Of a stretch of DNA of 62,519 nucleotides, positions 60,149 through 62,519 are shown piece after piece (position 1 is the first letter of the stretch; the number at the start of each line of letters is the position of its first letter). Source of the stretch: Erysipelotrichaceae bacterium. GTDB taxonomy: Bacteria > Bacillota_I > Bacilli_A > Erysipelotrichales > Erysipelotrichaceae. The notes under the pieces were generated by a model that saw only the letters and a list, made by a program, of their open reading frames with translations, made no database searches and had not been told where the DNA came from. Made by a program: the position numbers and the translations under genes. The stretch covers positions 1-62,519 of the forward strand of contig JAFWEP010000005.1 of assembly GCA_017512885.1 (NCBI GenBank). Direction: 5' to 3'.

Positions 60149-62257
60149 CTATCCGTTCTTCTTACCGAAGAAACCAAAAAACCGATGTTTACGTTCCTTC
60201 ATTTCCTGCAATTCTTTTTCCAATTCTTTGATCTTTACACCGCGCTCCGCTTTTTCCTTATAGGTCTTCTGCAGTTTGGCATTGATCTCAGACTTATCGG
60301 CAAATGCTTTCTGCAGTCTGGCATTGATCGCAGATTTATCTGCATACGCTTTCTGCAGTCTGGCATTGATCGCAGATTTATCGGCATATGCCCTTTTCAG
60401 TTTCTCGGAAAGCTCATGACGCATCTGCCGCTGTGTCTGCCTTTCCAGATAGATCGCATCCATGATATCGCGGACGCTCAGATAGTTTGCTCCGTTATAT
60501 GCCGTGATCTTCCGGGTCAGCGTCTTTTCTCCATACTTACTGTCCAGGTATTCATTGATGGCCTTGATCTGAACGTCATTTCGATTCTCATCAACATTCA
60601 GGTGATACAAAGCGGTTTCTTGCGAACCGGGCAGATACTTCAGGGTACGGTTCGGTCTGGCCAGAACGACCGGGATCCCAGACATGACCTCTGCCGCTTT
60701 CAGCCACAGATCATCTGCCAGAGGGCATAACTCCTGAATGAGTTTTTCATTCAAAAAACCTTTTTCAAAGAGCTCCGGTACATATAAAGCTCCGGCTCCT
60801 CCGGTCGCCAGTAACTGCATACATGGCTGCTGAACACAGATATTCGATTCCAGGAACCAATGGTTATAGGGAAGGATGACCTGTTCCTCATCGAAGACCA
60901 TCAGATGTGCCCGCATGGCAGGAACGGAATGCGGGAATTCCAGATAGGTGAGGAACAGTTCGTTGATCGAATCCTTGTAATACAGCAGATCATCATCGAA
61001 TGTAACGATCAGATCATCGGCATATTCCGAGAATGCATAGAAGTATTTTTTATGTGCTTTCAGATCCTTACAGAAACGAATGGTTACCTTTCCTTCGTTT
61101 ACCAGTTCCATCAGATCCTCCGGCAGTCCCTCTGTTCCTTCCGGGAACTGTGAATCAGCCAGCCACAGAACGACTTCATCGGCCGGTCTGCTCTGGTCCA
61201 GGATCGAATCCAGGACCGGGCGCATGCCTTTGATACGGTCCGGGAAAGTCGTTACTGATGCAACGATCTTCCGGTCATACAGATGGAAGAACTCCTGGTA
61301 ATCATATTTCTTAATGATCCGGTACCATTTGGCCAGAGTAAGATACAAGGCTTCTTCGGCATCGTTCAGATCTTCTTCAGTGAATCTTTGATGTACATAG
61401 TTATAGAACTCTTCGGCCTTTCCCGAACGGAAATCATTCGTATACCTCTGCAGTGCAAATACATAGTTGTCCACTGCAAAACGTTGCGCTGCTCCTTTGA
61501 TCTCCGGATAATACGAGAGTTCTTTTACCTGTCGAAGAGCACTTTCCACAGCAGTGATCACGTTGCCGGTATTCTTTACCTTCGTCTTGGTGATCGTACC
61601 GCTCTGTCCTACCCGATACCTGACGAGTTCATCATGCAGGAAAGCGATACGCTCCGCTTTTGCGGCACTTACAGCCGCAAAGGTGATGTCATTCGTCGAA
61701 GAGATCTCTTCAAAATGAAGATCATTCTCCCGGATAAAGGAACTGCGGTAAAGCTTATTCCAGGGTACGGGATTGATGATGCTCATGATGTAGTTAGGGA
61801 AGTCACGATAAGAGAATACTTCCATGCCCTTCGGCATATGCTCGGTGTGGATGCCTTTCCCAGAGGTCTCAGTACCATCTTCTGTAAACTTTGTATAGTT
61901 ATAGGCAATGATATCTGCTTCAGTCTCCAAAACCCGCGTCAGTGCTTTTTCTACCAGATCTTCCTTGCAAAGATCATCAGAATCGAAGAATAACGCGTAT
62001 TCTCCTTTTGCCTGTGAAAAACCGTAATTGCGGGCTGCCCCTGCACCGGCATTCGGTCTGTCAAAAACATGGATCCTTGCATCTTCTGCGGCGCATTCCT
62101 GCAGGATCTTCAGTGAGTCATCCGTAGAACCGTCATTTACGCAAAGGATCTCAATATTGTCGTATGTCTGACTTAACAGACATCCTAAGGATTCGCGCAC
62201 ATATTCCTGTGTGTTGTAAACGGGTACGACAATGGAAACTAATGGTCTTTCGCTCAT
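60149..62257 (-). CDS. GT2 glycosyltransferase with a second GT-like domain and a C-terminal coiled coil
   Basis: This 702-residue protein has a GT2 domain (about 1-225) with VSIVVPVYNTQEYVRESLGC, LCVNDGSTDDSLK and FFDSDDLCKEDLV. A second GT-A-like domain (about 326-560) starts IVASVTTFPDRIKGMRPVLD and has IVTFDDDLLYYKDS with a DDD metal motif, as in small glycosyltransferases of capsule loci. From about 610 the protein is helical with four 14-residue units (LQKAYADKSAINAR) and ends in KHRFFGFFGKKNG, a possible membrane-binding tail. A GTG at 62263 and the ATG at 62257 are both possible starts; GGGGTG lies just before. Confidence 0.88.
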   Translation of the reverse strand: MSERPLVSIVVPVYNTQEYVRESLGCLLSQTYDNIEILCVNDGSTDDSLKILQECAAEDARIHVFDRPNAGAGAARNYGFSQAKGEYALFFDSDDLCKEDLVEKALTRVLETEADIIAYNYTKFTEDGTETSGKGIHTEHMPKGMEVFSYRDFPNYIMSIINPVPWNKLYRSSFIRENDLHFEEISSTNDITFAAVSAAKAERIAFLHDELVRYRVGQSGTITKTKVKNTGNVITAVESALRQVKELSYYPEIKGAAQRFAVDNYVFALQRYTNDFRSGKAEEFYNYVHQRFTEEDLNDAEEALYLTLAKWYRIIKKYDYQEFFHLYDRKIVASVTTFPDRIKGMRPVLDSILDQSRPADEVVLWLADSQFPEGTEGLPEDLMELVNEGKVTIRFCKDLKAHKKYFYAFSEYADDLIVTFDDDLLYYKDSINELFLTYLEFPHSVPAMRAHLMVFDEEQVILPYNHWFLESNICVQQPCMQLLATGGAGALYVPELFEKGFLNEKLIQELCPLADDLWLKAAEVMSGIPVVLARPNRTLKYLPGSQETALYHLNVDENRNDVQIKAINEYLDSKYGEKTLTRKITAYNGANYLSVRDIMDAIYLERQTQRQMRHELSEKLKRAYADKSAINARLQKAYADKSAINARLQKAFADKSEINAKLQKTYKEKAERGVKIKELEKELQEMKERKHRFFGFFGKKNG
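60235..60405 (-). repeat. 42-base repeats coding the coiled coil of the double GT
   Basis: Four 42-base units are present. Two adjacent ones (about 60308-60341 and 60350-60383) share more than 30 identical bases, so this array was probably expanded recently. The encoded unit matches those of the genes at 52532 and 58515. Confidence 0.88.
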
Positions 62258-62285
62258 ATACACCCCATCTGCTCTGTTTTTTCAG

Positions 62286-62519
62286 TTAATTCTGTTCTGC
62301 AAAATACTCTTCTGATCTCGATTCTTTGATCTTTTGATACTTCTGATATTCATGTTTGATATAGAAATACTCTTCCGGTTTCCCCTCTACCCCCAGATCC
62401 TGAAACCATTTGTCCTTCAGGGCAGTAAAGAGGACTTCTCTCTTCTCTCCCTGAATGGTATCCAGATGCCATAAGGAGAAGTGTAAAGCGTAGTTGATAT
62501 AGTCCTGTTCCAGTTCGTG
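62286..62519 (-). CDS. C-terminal fragment of a glycosyltransferase-type protein (5' end outside window)
   Basis: A frame open from the window edge to TAA at 62286-62288 encodes 77 residues, starting HELEQDYINYALHFSLWHLD and including LFTALKDKWFQDLGVEGKPE and EEYFYIKHEYQKY. This resembles the C-terminal helical segment common to GT2 enzymes of capsule loci (a LKxxWFxxLG pattern). It lacks the 14-residue coiled-coil repeats of its neighbour. It lies 28 bases before the next start, in the same direction, so the operon continues beyond the window. Confidence 0.7.
   Translation of the reverse strand, partial: HELEQDYINYALHFSLWHLDTIQGEKREVLFTALKDKWFQDLGVEGKPEEYFYIKHEYQKYQKIKESRSEEYFAEQN

Overview
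The window looks like a chromosomal piece of a Gram-positive, low-to-middle-GC Bacillota bacterium. The evidence is a giant LytR-CpsA-Psr (LCP) cell-wall ligase with PASTA domains, an LtaS-type phosphoglycerol transferase homologue, LicD enzymes, TagD-type cytidylyltransferases, a DUF4143 ATPase and strong AGGAGG-type ribosome sites. A gut Erysipelotrichia-like host is my guess, not something the sequence proves. Almost all of the window is one very large cell-surface polysaccharide locus. No gene-free stretch exceeds 300 bases; the longest gap is 131 bases (60018-60148) and I see nothing convincing in it. I saw no tRNA, rRNA or CRISPR array.

Layout. 1-131: 3' end of an IS30-family transposase. 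193-3172: housekeeping and accessory genes (thioredoxin, glucosamine-6-phosphate deaminase, DUF4143 ATPase, membrane-anchored nuclease). 3227-6453: LCP ligase plus an unknown membrane-anchored partner, with their own promoter. 6520-17366 (minus): an acylation and lipid-linked polymer operon with an LtaS-like enzyme, a GT-C membrane protein, an AT3 acyltransferase, two MBOAT/SGNH-type acylation pairs, and between the MBOATs a GtrB-type undecaprenyl-phosphate sugar transferase. 17424-20827: two convergent polytopic GT-C-like proteins. 20873-41609 (minus): one long, tightly overlapping operon. It encodes three LicD domains, two cytidylyltransferases, a UDP-glucuronate decarboxylase, UDP-galactopyranose mutase, an ABC exporter of Wzm/Wzt type, several glycosyltransferases, a HAD protein, a metallophosphoesterase and a methyltransferase/kinase-like/LicD fusion. 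41625-51461: GT-C proteins, GT2 and GT4 enzymes on both strands with a tight divergent promoter pair. 51483-62519 (minus): an AT3 acyltransferase, then GT8/GT2 fusion enzymes that share a C-terminal 14-residue repeat, plus a signal-less heparinase-like protein.

How the genes may work together (inference). Cytoplasmic GT2, GT4, GT8 and GT61 enzymes build a glycan that can include galactofuranose and xylose. LicD and cytidylyltransferase proteins add phosphodiester-linked substituents. The ABC exporter, whose ATPase carries an extra C-terminal domain, moves the chain out. GT-C enzymes fed by two polyprenyl-phosphate sugar synthases, and MBOAT and AT3 acyltransferases, decorate it outside. The LCP protein may attach it to the wall. 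No initiating sugar-phosphate transferase, Wzx or Wzy was seen, so initiation must be encoded elsewhere.

Two patterns stand out. Seven genes have a -10 hexamer placed six or seven bases before the start codon and no ribosome site, as expected for leaderless mRNA. The fusion at 26700-29057, next to the Wzt/Wzm genes, resembles the domain logic of WbdD-type chain terminators.
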